NCBI RefSeq assembly: GCF_937921625.1
Contig: NZ_CAKZTI010000048.1
Coordinates: 9,892 to 73,891 of the forward strand
Reading direction: 5' to 3'
Origin: an uncultured Campylobacter sp.
GTDB taxonomy: Bacteria > Campylobacterota > Campylobacteria > Campylobacterales > Campylobacteraceae
Length of the DNA stretch: 64,000 nucleotides
The position numbers and the translations under genes are program-made. This document shows, one piece after another, positions 1 to 8,657 of the stretch; the first letter of the stretch is position 1, and each line of letters begins with the position of its first letter. The notes under the pieces were generated by a model, which saw only the letters and a list, made by a program, of their open reading frames with translations, was not told where the DNA came from and ran no database searches.

Positions 1-61
1 ATAAATGCGCTAAAAAATTTCATCGCATTCATCGCGGCAAGACGCTCGTGGCGGCGCAAAT

Positions 62-784
62 TTAATCAAAATTTCGAAGTTCGATCTTCAGATCGGTACG
101 GATTTTGCTCGGATCAAAGCTTGCAAGCGGCGCGTTTAAATTACCGAAATTATCGCCGGTGGGTAGAAAGTTTTGCAGATAATAGACGCCACGGTAGCCC
201 TCGCTCCATAAAATTTGCGCCATCTGCTCGATCTTTGCTTCGTTTAAAAAATCGGCATGCACGGTCGTACGCACCTCAAATTTAAAATTTAGCCGCAGCA
301 AAAGCCTAAGAGTTTGCAGAAGTCTATCATATAAATTTGACTTTGTAATAAGCTCAAAATCCTGCCGCGGCGCCTTAAAATCAAGCGCGATATAATCTAT
401 CAGCCCTAGGCTTAGCGCCTCTTCAATCTTTTTCGGATTTGAGCCGTTGGTATCTACTTTGAGCAAAAAGCCGCGCCGCTTAACTTCGTGCGCCAGCGGG
501 ATAAAATCGCTCGCACAGGTGCATTCGCCGCCGCTAAATACGATGCCCTGAAGCTTGCCCGCGCGCGCATCCAAAAAACGCAGAAACTCTTCGTTTGAAA
601 TTTTACCCCCTGAAGTAACGATTTGTGGGTTGTAGCAATAGATGCAGCGCATATTGCAGCCGCAAAACCACGCAATCGCGGCGATGTGATCAGGAAAATC
701 AAGCATCGTAAACGGCGTGATCTCGTAAATCTGCGCGTTACGCAGATTTAAGGCTTGCGGCGGCTTCGTATGCGTTTGTTGCAT
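62..784 (-). CDS. nrdG: anaerobic ribonucleotide reductase activase (radical SAM)
   Basis: Radical SAM protein of 240 residues that generates the glycyl radical on the class III ribonucleotide reductase using S-adenosylmethionine and a 4Fe-4S cluster. The cluster motif CX3CX2C is visible as C43, C47 and C50 (CNMRCIYC), and a GGE motif follows at residues 85-87. It is longer than E. coli NrdG (about 155 residues) and resembles the longer activases that accompany this NrdD type. It lies last in a minus-strand cluster, 17 bases after the small glycyl-radical ORF and downstream of nrdD. No strong ribosome binding site precedes its ATG, so translation may be coupled to the gene before it. The family call is firm; the exact substrate follows from the neighbours. 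Confidence 0.9.
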   Translation of the reverse strand: MQQTHTKPPQALNLRNAQIYEITPFTMLDFPDHIAAIAWFCGCNMRCIYCYNPQIVTSGGKISNEEFLRFLDARAGKLQGIVFSGGECTCASDFIPLAHEVKRRGFLLKVDTNGSNPKKIEEALSLGLIDYIALDFKAPRQDFELITKSNLYDRLLQTLRLLLRLNFKFEVRTTVHADFLNEAKIEQMAQILWSEGYRGVYYLQNFLPTGDNFGNLNAPLASFDPSKIRTDLKIELRNFD

Positions 785-801
785 TTGGCCGGTAGCGGCG
801 A

Positions 802-966
802 CTAGGCTATTTGTTTTTTGTCTTTTTTCTCTTCAAAAAAGACGCGCTCTTTGTGTTCGCCCTTCTTTCCGATATTAAAGCTCTCTACTGGGCGTAAATA
901 GCCCATTACTCTTGTGTAAACGACGCATTTTGTGCGTTTTGCTTCTAACTCTTTTGGAAATTCCAT
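802..966 (-). CDS. separate glycyl-radical domain of class III ribonucleotide reductase (54 aa)
   Basis: A 54-residue ORF beginning MEFPKELEAK. Its centre reads YTRVMGYLRPVESFNIGKK, which matches the C-terminal glycyl-radical segment of NrdD (the pattern RxxGYL...FNxGKxxE...R). The likely radical residue is G22. The large nrdD product just upstream ends after its zinc site and lacks this segment, so the two chains together make one complete reductase. The ORF has its own start signal: AAAGG and GGAG lie just before the ATG, 39 bases after the nrdD stop, so this is not a simple frameshift within one gene. It ends in TAG. Role inferred from motif and position; whether the chain works in trans is untested here. 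Confidence 0.8.
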   Translation of the reverse strand: MEFPKELEAKRTKCVVYTRVMGYLRPVESFNIGKKGEHKERVFFEEKKDKKQIA

Positions 967-1005
967 TCTCCATCCTTTCATTAAGATTAAAATTTAAATC
1001 GCTAT

Positions 1006-3114
1006 TTAGGCGCCCTTGCTCTGCTTGGCTTTGTATTCCGCGAGTAGCTCCTCGTCGCATTTCGGGCAGTATTCATGCTCGCCGCTGATGTAGCCGTGCT
1101 TATGACAGACGCTAAAAATCGGCGTGATCGTGATATAAGGAAGCTTGTAGTTTTGCACTACGCTTTTTACGAGCTGTTTGCACGCCTGAGCCGAGCTGAT
1201 GCGCTCCTTCATATACAGATGCAGCACCGTGCCGCCGGTATAGGAGCTTTGCAGCTCGTCCTGCATCGCCAGCGCCTCAAACGGATCGCTTCCGAAATTT
1301 GCAGGAAGCTGCGTAGAGTTGGTGTAATATATGTTTTTATCAAATCCCGCTTGGATGATGTCTGCGTAGCGCTTCTTATCCTCTTTGGCGAAACGATACG
1401 TCGTACCCTCGGCAGGCGTGGCTTCGAGATTGTATAGATTGCCCGTGCTCTCCTGAAACGAGCGGATCTTCTCGCGCAGATACTCAACCATTTTAAGGGC
1501 AAATTTACGCCCAAATTCTGTCGTAATATCCTCTTTGTTACCGCTGAAATTTCGTATCATCTCGTTTGCGCCGTTGATGCCGATAGTGCTAAAATGGTTA
1601 TTAAAGCCCGGCAGATAACGCTTCGTATATGGATACAAGCCGCGCTCAAACATCTCGGTTACAAATTTTCGCTTCTTTTCAAGCGTCGATTTGGCAAGCT
1701 CCAAAAGCTCGTCCAGCCTCGCATACAGCGCCTCTTCGTTATTTTTATACAGATAGCCTAGGCGGGCTAAATTTATCGTTACGACGCCGATGCTTCCCGT
1801 CATCTCCGCGCTTCCGAAAAGCCCTCCGCCGCGCTTTAGAAGCTCGCGCAGATCGAGCTGCAAGCGGCAGCACATCGAGCGTACGGCGCCAGGCTTATAC
1901 GCCTTTGGATTGGGTACGCGCTCGCCTTTTTCGTTCGTGATATATTGCGAGCCGATAAAATTTTGAAAATAGCTAGAGCCTACCTTGGCGGTGTTTTCAA
2001 ATACCGCGTCGGCCGCAGGAGTATCCCAATCAAACTCCTCCGTTAAATTTACCGTAGGAATCGGAAAGGTAAAGGGCTGACCACACTTATCGCCCGTCGT
2101 TAAAACCTCGTAAAACGCGATCACGATGCGGTTCATCTCAGGCTCGAAATCGCCGTAAGTCATCGCCTCAAGCGAGCCCTTGCCGCGCCTTTTAGCCTCG
2201 GCCAAAAGCTCCTCGTCGCGTAAATTTTTAAATAGATGCTCGTTGTTATGCGTAGGAATCTGCGTTTTTAGATCATCCGGGCAGGTCATATCGATGGTGA
2301 CGTTGGTAAATGGGCTCTGACCCCAGCGCGCCGGAACGTTTAGGTTAAACACGAAGCTTGTGATCGCCTTTTTGACCTCATCGTCGCTTAATTTATCGCG
2401 GAAAACGTATGGCGCTAGATACGTATCAAAGCTGCTAAACGCCTGCGCGCCCGCCCATTCGCTTTGTAAAATTCCAAGGAAATTTGCCATCTGATACAGC
2501 GCTTCGCGGAAATGCTTCGGCGCCTTGCTCTCGACTCTGCCGCGCACGCCGTTAAAGCCCTCGTTTAGAAGCACACGCAAGCTCCAGCCCGCGCAATACG
2601 CCGTAAGGCAGTCCAGATCGTGGATATGATAGTCGCCGTTTCGGTGTGCCGCGCCCTCCTCGCGAGAGTAAATTTTATCGAGCCAGTAGTTTGCGATGAC
2701 CTTGCCGGCAGTGTTATTGATCAGGCCTGCGTTTGAGTAGCTGGTATTGGAATTTGCTAAAATTCGCCAATCCTGCTTGCTGATGTATTCATTGACCGTC
2801 TGGGTACAGTTGATATAGGTCGTATCCTCCTCAAGCCCCAGGATGTGCTCACGCTGCATCTTGTGTGTGTGGCGATAGATCATAAAGCTTTTCAAAACGT
2901 CGAAATCGCCAGCTTCGAAGAGCTTTTTCTCGATGAGATCCTGAATATCTTCGACGCTTAATTTCTCTTTAAAAACGATCGCGCTCATTACATTATTAAA
3001 GACTTTTTCGTCAAACTCGCTACCAACGCTTTTGTAGGCTTTTTTGATAGCATCTTTTATTTTGTAGGATTGAAATTCTTGAAAACTTCCGTCTCTTTTA
3101 ATGATTTTTTTCAT
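1006..3114 (-). CDS. nrdD: anaerobic ribonucleoside-triphosphate reductase, large chain without glycyl-radical tail
   Basis: Catalytic chain of the oxygen-sensitive reductase that makes dNTPs anaerobically. In order it shows an N-terminal ATP-cone (about residues 1-90, starting KKIIKRDGSFQEF), the 10-stranded barrel with HIHDLDCLTAYCAGWSL, SMCCRLQLD and QSPFTNVTIDMTCP segments, and a C-terminal zinc site (CHKHGY...CPKC). The protein stops about 20 residues after CPKC, where homologues normally continue into the glycyl-radical motif; here that motif is on the next ORF. I prefer the ATG at 3114 (702 aa), preceded by GGGG at a usable distance, over a GTG two codons upstream. Function well supported; the split is the odd feature. 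Confidence 0.92.
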   Translation of the reverse strand: MKKIIKRDGSFQEFQSYKIKDAIKKAYKSVGSEFDEKVFNNVMSAIVFKEKLSVEDIQDLIEKKLFEAGDFDVLKSFMIYRHTHKMQREHILGLEEDTTYINCTQTVNEYISKQDWRILANSNTSYSNAGLINNTAGKVIANYWLDKIYSREEGAAHRNGDYHIHDLDCLTAYCAGWSLRVLLNEGFNGVRGRVESKAPKHFREALYQMANFLGILQSEWAGAQAFSSFDTYLAPYVFRDKLSDDEVKKAITSFVFNLNVPARWGQSPFTNVTIDMTCPDDLKTQIPTHNNEHLFKNLRDEELLAEAKRRGKGSLEAMTYGDFEPEMNRIVIAFYEVLTTGDKCGQPFTFPIPTVNLTEEFDWDTPAADAVFENTAKVGSSYFQNFIGSQYITNEKGERVPNPKAYKPGAVRSMCCRLQLDLRELLKRGGGLFGSAEMTGSIGVVTINLARLGYLYKNNEEALYARLDELLELAKSTLEKKRKFVTEMFERGLYPYTKRYLPGFNNHFSTIGINGANEMIRNFSGNKEDITTEFGRKFALKMVEYLREKIRSFQESTGNLYNLEATPAEGTTYRFAKEDKKRYADIIQAGFDKNIYYTNSTQLPANFGSDPFEALAMQDELQSSYTGGTVLHLYMKERISSAQACKQLVKSVVQNYKLPYITITPIFSVCHKHGYISGEHEYCPKCDEELLAEYKAKQSKGA

Positions 3115-3246
3115 AAGCACCCCGAGAATTTTCTGAATAAATTGGCAGAAAGTATATCAAGGAATCTTTAACTCAAAATTAAAGGAACGAGCGGAATATC
3201 CGTTACAAATTTTGCTTATAAAAAACGAAATTTAACCAAATCTCGC

Positions 3247-3252
3247 TATAAT
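3247..3252 (+). promoter_or_regulatory. -10 promoter element for LpoB-like gene
   Basis: TATAAT, 34 bases ahead of the ATG at 3286 and between the divergent nrdD and the lipoprotein gene. Campylobacter sigma-70 promoters rely mainly on a good -10 box, so this is a reasonable start site; no clear -35 is seen. Confidence 0.5.
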
Positions 3253-3285
3253 CGCGGAGTTTATTTTATAAAATTTGGAAATGCT

Positions 3286-3918
3286 ATGAAAAATTTTAAA
3301 ATAAGTTTTTTCGTTATTTTACTATGTGTCTTTTTAGCAGGCTGCGCTGCGCTTAAAGGCTCTAAAAGCACGGATAATTCGGCGCTTACCGGAGGCATAG
3401 ATCACGCAGGATATCCAAACGCATATCTGGAGCGCATTGCAGGCGAAAGCATCGCTGATCTACTCTCAAAGCGTATTGTCGGCAAGAAAGGCGGTAGATT
3501 TAGTGTCGTCGGCATCGAGCCACTGGATGGAACGAACGCGCGCGGCGTGGATGCGGAATTTTTAAGCAAAAAAATTAGAATTTCACTGCTGCATTCAGGC
3601 AAAGCAGTCGTCACAGACGCCCCAAGTAAAGATGAACTCGTATTTAGCAACGATGGCGTAAGCCGTGGCTATCACGCCGTAGAAAGCGGCTCGATCTACG
3701 CGCCGGATTACATCTTGGTAGGTAAAATTTTACCGCAAAGCCCCGCTGTGGTAAATGACGGTAAAGCAGAATCTAAAAAATCAAAAAATTTAAATTCTGC
3801 AGCTAAAAATTCTACCGCACAAGCAAGCGAGAGCCTATTTTTAGAGCTTTCGATGATAGATACTCGCAACAACAAAAGCGTGTGGAAGTATAAAAAAGCG
3901 CTTCAAAAGCAAATTTAA
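3286..3918 (+). CDS. LpoB-like penicillin-binding protein activator lipoprotein
   Basis: A 210-residue lipoprotein with a signal peptide ending in the lipobox LAGC (C20). The mature part has the pattern of the LpoB/COG3417 family: an N-terminal region ending IADLLSKRIV, a conserved domain (FSVVGIEPLDGTNARGVDAE) and a C-terminal SMIDTRNNKSVWKYKK strand matching the family's DTRTG...W ending. LpoB-type proteins sit in the outer membrane and stimulate peptidoglycan synthases. A polar Lys/Asn/Ser stretch near residues 160-185 looks like a low-complexity insertion of the kind seen elsewhere in this window. It stands alone, 51 bases ahead of rpsU. Family call good; partner synthase not visible here. 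Confidence 0.72.
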   Translation: MKNFKISFFVILLCVFLAGCAALKGSKSTDNSALTGGIDHAGYPNAYLERIAGESIADLLSKRIVGKKGGRFSVVGIEPLDGTNARGVDAEFLSKKIRISLLHSGKAVVTDAPSKDELVFSNDGVSRGYHAVESGSIYAPDYILVGKILPQSPAVVNDGKAESKKSKNLNSAAKNSTAQASESLFLELSMIDTRNNKSVWKYKKALQKQI

Positions 3919-3969
3919 GGAATTTTTCGCTAAACTCACGGTTCATTTTTTTGAAAGGCGGTGAGGAAA

Positions 3970-4182
3970 GTGCCTGGAGTAAAGGTATATCCGAACGAAT
4001 CATTTGACGAAGCTTACAGACGCTTTAAGAAACAGACCGATCGTAACCTAGTCGTTACCGAGGTCCGTGCGAGACGATTTTTTGAGCCGATGACGGAAGT
4101 CCGCAAAAAGCAAAAAATTTCAGCTCGCAAAAAGATGCTTAAACGTCTTTACACGCTACGTCGCTACGAGTCACGCTTGTAG
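3970..4182 (+). CDS. rpsU: 30S ribosomal protein S21
   Basis: A 70-residue, very basic protein ([20 protein letters not shown] ... ending LRRYESRL) that is nearly the same as S21 of other Campylobacter. S21 binds near the 3' end of 16S rRNA and helps initiation. An in-frame GTG exists three codons earlier at 3961, but the family begins at the GTG at 3970, which also has GAGGAAA directly upstream. Full length, no anomaly. A loose inverted repeat with a TTTGCGC/GCGCGAAA stem follows the stop (about 4185-4231) and could be its terminator. Confidence 0.95.
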   Translation: MPGVKVYPNESFDEAYRRFKKQTDRNLVVTEVRARRFFEPMTEVRKKQKISARKKMLKRLYTLRRYESRL

Positions 4183-4422
4183 CGGTTTGCGCGGATTTGC
4201 GGATTTTAAATTTGCAGATCTGCGCGAAATTTTATCTCACATCTTTTTAAATTTACAGCCCGCTTAAAAATTTTATCCGCCCCGTCAGCGCCGAAATTCC
4301 GCTCTAAATTTTAAAATTTACTCTTAAATTTACCCGCCTTTTTGCGGCAGCTGCTTTATACAATATGTCCGCTGGCGAGCCGCTAAATTTTGAAATTTAT
4401 TTTTACCTATTCGTTTTTTAGA

Positions 4423-4428
4423 TATACT
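4423..4428 (+). promoter_or_regulatory. -10 promoter element for membrane protein gene
   Basis: TATACT about 25 bases ahead of the ATG at 4453, in an AT-rich spacer full of AAATTT words. Gives a short leader that contains the AAGGAG ribosome binding site. Confidence 0.4.
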
Positions 4429-4452
4429 TTTGCTAAATTTCAAGGAGCAACC

Positions 4453-5046
4453 ATGGACTTAAACGACTATCTACACACTCAAGATCAGCAACCCTCAAAC
4501 CCTCAAGAAAAAGAGGTAGCACTCATCAAATACACCTTCATCGCAGCCTGCGCCTTAAAAGCTATAGCCGAACTAGTGCTATTGCTATTAGGGATTTACG
4601 GCGGATTAGGAGTATTACTAAGCGCAGCGGCATTCGTGCTTTTTATCTTTAGCATTTATAATATCTCTAAACTTACCGTAAGCCGCAACCTTTTGCGCAA
4701 CGTAGCCATTGCCTTTGCGGCGATATTTATAGGCGTATTGTTATTTATATTTTTAGCGGGCGGCATCATCGCTCAAATACTACTTGCGTTGGGATTTATC
4801 GCATCGTTTCTGTTTTTTTATAGATTTTATCAGGAACTTGCCGATACTAGCGGAGTTGCGATATTTTCATATTGCTTTATCGCGCTTGTACTTGCAGCTA
4901 TTGCAAATGCATTTTTGGCGCGTTTTTCGCTGCCTGCTACGGTACTGCTCAGCTTAGCGGCTCTTGCACTTAATGCTTTTGCTATGTTCAGCGTAGAGGG
5001 CTTTTCTCGTTCGTATTATTCTTATGATCTTAGAGGCAAGAGATAA
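4453..5046 (+). CDS. six-helix membrane protein of unknown function
   Basis: A 197-residue protein. The start at 4453 is chosen because AAGGAGCAACC lies directly upstream; an in-frame ATG at 4390 has no such signal. The N-terminus (about 25 residues, DLNDYLHTQDQQPSNPQEKE) is polar and probably cytoplasmic. Three pairs of strongly hydrophobic stretches follow, giving about six membrane segments separated by very short loops, and a short basic C-terminus. I do not recognise the family and see no catalytic motif. It is followed 76 bases later by the glycosidase-fold protein, with its own ribosome binding site. Confidence 0.6.
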   Translation: MDLNDYLHTQDQQPSNPQEKEVALIKYTFIAACALKAIAELVLLLLGIYGGLGVLLSAAAFVLFIFSIYNISKLTVSRNLLRNVAIAFAAIFIGVLLFIFLAGGIIAQILLALGFIASFLFFYRFYQELADTSGVAIFSYCFIALVLAAIANAFLARFSLPATVLLSLAALALNAFAMFSVEGFSRSYYSYDLRGKR

Positions 5047-5122
5047 ATTTTGATTGCTTGATCGGTTGTGAAAAGACCAGCAAAGAGCTAAATTTTTAAA
5101 ATTTAAAATCAAGGAGCAAGCC

Positions 5123-6112
5123 GTGGTCTATTTCAAACACATATTTCTCGCGCTGTTTTGCGGGGTACTGTTTTGCGGCGTACTTTACGGCGAAAATCCA
5201 CATAAAATTTCAAAACAAAATTTTAAATCTGACTTCATCTGGGGCGTTACGATCGACGACGGCTGGTATGAGGACGCGCAAGATGCCTCGGGCGCGAAGC
5301 TGCAAAGTATCGTGCGCGCCCTGCAAACCCTACCCACAAAGCCCACAGTGCGCGTCGTGATGTCAAAAGAAATTAGCCCGCGCGAATATGAGCCTCTTTT
5401 TAGGCGGCTTAGCGAGGTTTCATACGTGATGGCCTGCCCCGTGGACTCCTACGAGATGAGCTCGTACAAAAATGTGAAAAGCTACGAAAAGAGGTTCGCG
5501 GATGCCTTCGCTGCGCTCGCGCCTTATGTCGCGATTTGGGAGATCGGCAACGAAATAAACGGCGAGGGCTGGCTCGGGGACGATGCGAATTTTATCGCCG
5601 CTAAGATAATCGCGGCATTCGAGTTCATCCACAAAAAGGGCGCTAAAACGGCGCTTACGGCGTATTATACGCCGAGCGGAGCGCAGAAAACGCAGATGCA
5701 CGAGTGGCTGCAAAAATTCGTGCCGCAGGATATGAAAGAGGGGCTGGATTATCTTTTCGTAAGCTACTACGAGGACGATAACGAGGGCTTTGCGCCTGAT
5801 TGGAGCGAAATTTTTACCGATCTGCAAAGCGCCTTTCCCGCTTCAAAGCTTGGCATCGGCGAGTGCGGAAACACGGCGGCGGACGCTACGCAGGCGAGCA
5901 AAAAGGCGATGATGAGGCGATATTATACGATGCCGCGCTACGCGAAAAACTACGTGGGCGGGTATTTTTGGTGGTATTTCGTACAAGACTGCGCAACGGG
6001 CGGCGAAGCGGGCGCCTCAAACAGCAAAAATCGCGGCACGCGCAACAAAGCGAAAGCCGCGGACGAGCTGCTAAAAAGCCTTAGCGAAGCAATAGGCGAA
6101 GCGTACAGATAA
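5123..6112 (+). CDS. secreted glycoside-hydrolase-like TIM-barrel protein
   Basis: A 329-residue protein starting at a GTG with AAGGAG eight bases upstream. Residues 1-23 form a signal peptide. The mature chain has hallmarks of clan GH-A barrels: WEIGNEING with the presumed acid/base E144, and LGIGECGN with the presumed nucleophile E247 about 100 residues later, followed by GGYFWWYF near residues 280-286, like the last strand of such barrels. That spacing fits a retaining glycosidase. I cannot assign a GH family or a substrate, and catalytic activity is inference. Secreted glycosidases are uncommon in Campylobacter, which mostly do not use sugars. Confidence 0.55.
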   Translation: MVYFKHIFLALFCGVLFCGVLYGENPHKISKQNFKSDFIWGVTIDDGWYEDAQDASGAKLQSIVRALQTLPTKPTVRVVMSKEISPREYEPLFRRLSEVSYVMACPVDSYEMSSYKNVKSYEKRFADAFAALAPYVAIWEIGNEINGEGWLGDDANFIAAKIIAAFEFIHKKGAKTALTAYYTPSGAQKTQMHEWLQKFVPQDMKEGLDYLFVSYYEDDNEGFAPDWSEIFTDLQSAFPASKLGIGECGNTAADATQASKKAMMRRYYTMPRYAKNYVGGYFWWYFVQDCATGGEAGASNSKNRGTRNKAKAADELLKSLSEAIGEAYR

Positions 6113-6180
6113 TGCGAGGAGGATTTCAAATTTAAAGCAAAATTTTATGCTTTTTAGGTGCAACGAGGTAAAATTTAGAT

Positions 6181-7338
6181 ATGAAAACTTTTATAAAAAT
6201 TTTAAAAATTACCGCCTTGGTCGTGAGCGTTGCATGCGTACTTTTTGTGCTGTATATATTTGTGATTTTAAATTTGCTTTTTTCATCCGATACGCCCGAG
6301 GGTTGCGATCCTAGTATGCCCACTAGCGCTTGCGATTATATCGATGAAAAATTTGAAAAAGAGCTACAAAATTTGCCTCCCGTCGCCGCTCTGCCTAGCC
6401 TAGAAAAAAGGCCCGTATTTTGGCTAGGCGAAAAAAAATTCGCAGGAGGCGCGAAGTTTAATTATCTATACATTAAGGACGATTTTGGGGTCTGGCTTAG
6501 GTATGAGGACAGCGATAGCGACGACTTTTTGCTACAAAAAGATATGCCAGAGTGCTACTATGGATACGACGAGATCGATCGTTCGCCGGACGAAAGGTGG
6601 GTAAGTGGAGAGCTTGGATATTATAGCTACGGCATCTACGATATTTCGCTTTTTGAAAATGAAGCCAAGATATTTTCTCAAACGGCGCATAAGGTCGTGA
6701 GGAAATTTATCGGTTTCTTTAATCTACACTCTATGAGGGGCACATCTTTTGCAGCTCCGCAAGGCACCGAGGAAAATTTAAACGCTATAAGCGAGCTTCA
6801 AACTCCGCTTGCGGATTTTCCGCAAAAACCGAACTACTCTGCGCTTGGTTGGGCTGATAAATCTGAAGCCAGAGGCTATGTCGGAGATGAAATAGCCAAA
6901 AAGCTCGCTCGCAACGTCTTTGAGATAGAGGGCGATGGGTGGCGACAGACCATCCGTATAAACAGCCGCGCCAAGGATATCAAGGTTATCTGCGGAGATG
7001 AAATTTGCCTCGCGCTTGCCTTTGATGAGAGCGAAATCAATAGCTGCGATAACGACGCTGCATCCACGGCAATTTATACGCTAAATTTAAAGCAAAAATT
7101 TAATAATTTTCATACGCTTACTAGTAGGAATTTTAACTACGTAAAGCTCGGCGATAAGTATACTTTAGACGATGTGGAATCCTTTAAAATAGTTTTATCG
7201 AGATTCAGATATATCGAGGGGTATAACAAAGGTCGTGAAATCACGGACTACGAGGTTATCTTGCGAAATAGCGAGGGCGAGCAGGTCAATGAAATTTGCA
7301 GAAATGAAATTAAGAGGGCTCGCAGCCGCTTGCGATAA
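6181..7338 (+). CDS. membrane-anchored protein of unknown function (385 aa)
   Basis: One N-terminal membrane segment (about residues 8-33) followed by a long, acidic, presumably periplasmic domain. The first part after the helix has two cysteines (GCDPSMPTSACDY) that may form a disulphide, and more Tyr/Asp-rich segments follow. No family recognised and no catalytic motif seen. A modest GAGG sits about 10-13 bases ahead of the ATG. It is the third gene in a row of unknown envelope proteins here (after the six-helix protein and the glycosidase-like protein), but the spacing of 68 bases does not prove an operon. Confidence 0.5.
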   Translation: MKTFIKILKITALVVSVACVLFVLYIFVILNLLFSSDTPEGCDPSMPTSACDYIDEKFEKELQNLPPVAALPSLEKRPVFWLGEKKFAGGAKFNYLYIKDDFGVWLRYEDSDSDDFLLQKDMPECYYGYDEIDRSPDERWVSGELGYYSYGIYDISLFENEAKIFSQTAHKVVRKFIGFFNLHSMRGTSFAAPQGTEENLNAISELQTPLADFPQKPNYSALGWADKSEARGYVGDEIAKKLARNVFEIEGDGWRQTIRINSRAKDIKVICGDEICLALAFDESEINSCDNDAASTAIYTLNLKQKFNNFHTLTSRNFNYVKLGDKYTLDDVESFKIVLSRFRYIEGYNKGREITDYEVILRNSEGEQVNEICRNEIKRARSRLR

Positions 7339-7919
7339 ATCTAAGATAGCGCTGCAGGATTTGACACATAAGATCGTGATTTCGGCGCGCTTTAATTTAG
7401 CTTCTAAAATTTACGTGAGAATTTTAAAATTCTAAGCTTCAAGCTTTAAAATTTGCCCGCGGAGCTTTTAAAATTTATCGCGCGGCTTAGGTTTATTTTA
7501 TCCGCGCCAAGACAGCGAAATTTTTAGGGCGTCGCGATAGCTAGGCGCAAGATAGCGAAATTTTACAAAGCTGCGGTAAACAAGATACGCAGAGAATGCA
7601 CGCAAATTTCAAATTTATCTGGATTTTGCCAGCCTGCCCGAGCACAATTATTTAGCTACAATCCCTCTCGCTCGCTTTACTTTTCGCTCGTCTTACGATT
7701 TGCTCGCCTTATAATTCCTGCTTGATATTGCACTTTGCGAAACTACTTGCTGCGCACCCTTTCGCAAAACTGCACGGCATGTGGGATTGTGCCTATCGCT
7801 CGCAGATTTTGCAGCATATGCGCGCGATAAAATTCCGTAGCGCAGGCACTTTCAATAAATTTTGATTTAAAAGCGCAAACATAGAGGCGATTTAAATTTA
7901 AAGCTCACGTGCTCCACGG
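7339..7919. other. gene-free spacer with AAATTT words
   Basis: About 580 bases between the unknown membrane-anchored gene and the end of crcB. Both strands are broken by stops and short frames show no family pattern. Several copies of AAATTT and AAAATTT and the repeated phrase aagatagcgaaatttt are visible. I see no RNA gene or convincing promoter. Confidence 0.5.
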
Positions 7920-8300
7920 CTAGCCTGCAAGCGCTCTGCCCGCGAGCAGCCCAGCGTAGCAAAAAAGCATACAGGCGCATACGCTTAAGACCGCGTTTAG
8001 CACACCGATAGCAAATTCTCGCGCCAGCAATAATTGCAGCGTATCGTAGCTGAACGTAGAAAATGTCGTAAAGCCGCCCAGCGCGCCTGCGATAAAAAAT
8101 ACCCGCACACTCTGCGTCAAATTTAGTGCGAGCAAAAACCCTATCAGCAGGCTTCCCAGCGCATTCACGCAAAAAGTAGCGATCGGAAACGCACTCCAAA
8201 ATCCGGCGCGATCCATTGCGCGCGCGATCGCTCCGCTTAAGCCTACTCGCGCCATCGCGCCTACACAGCCGCCTAGCCCCGCTAAAATCAAGTTCGTCAA
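7920..8300 (-). CDS. crcB: fluoride ion channel CrcB/FluC
   Basis: A 126-residue protein with four hydrophobic segments. It has the diagnostic Fluc features: GGCVGAMARV near the start, VNALGS with the conserved Asn (N46), and the GGFTTFSTFS motif at residues 75-84 that lines the pore and holds the central Na+ site. Such dimers export fluoride and protect against its toxicity. Full length for the family. I looked upstream for a fluoride riboswitch and did not find a convincing one. It is not in an obvious operon. Confidence 0.93.
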   Translation of the reverse strand: MTNLILAGLGGCVGAMARVGLSGAIARAMDRAGFWSAFPIATFCVNALGSLLIGFLLALNLTQSVRVFFIAGALGGFTTFSTFSYDTLQLLLAREFAIGVLNAVLSVCACMLFCYAGLLAGRALAG

Positions 8301-8657
8301 TCCAAGTCCTTTTAAAATTCGTAAATTTTATTTCGCCATCTAGCCTCCATAGGACGAAAGATGTGCAACTTCGCTATTTTAACGCGATTAGTTAAAATTC
8401 CGCTTTTAAAATTTACTCGCGCTTTTTGAAATTTCGTTTTAAAATTTTACTAGCGCGGCAAAACGCGACGTTTGACGCGCCGCCGCAAGACGGAGACCAA
8501 ACACGCGCAGTGTAAGAGGACGGTAATGCAAAAACTACGAGACGCAAAAGGGCGACGTAGCAAAACAGCGCGAACGCTTAAACCGCGCTTGTAGCAAAAC
8601 CGAGGCAAGGGGTAAAACTATAGCTCGGCAATCGCTGCAGCGCTACTACAGCGGGCG
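8301..8657. other. gene-free spacer
   Basis: About 360 bases between crcB and the TauE-like gene, both on the minus strand. No supportable ORF or RNA gene. A small inverted repeat (CTACAG at 8646-8651, CTGTAG at 8661-8666) overlaps the end of the TauE-like gene and could help terminate it, but there is no T-run. Confidence 0.4.

Noticed and set aside
1..65. A plus-strand frame ending KTLVAAQI then TAA at 63-65, possible tail of a convergent gene
   Set aside because: Only 20 codons are visible and no motif can be recognised; overlap with the nrdG end is possible but unproven.
8301..8420. Fluoride riboswitch ahead of crcB
   Set aside because: A GATGG is present, but the other conserved parts and pseudoknot could not be found.
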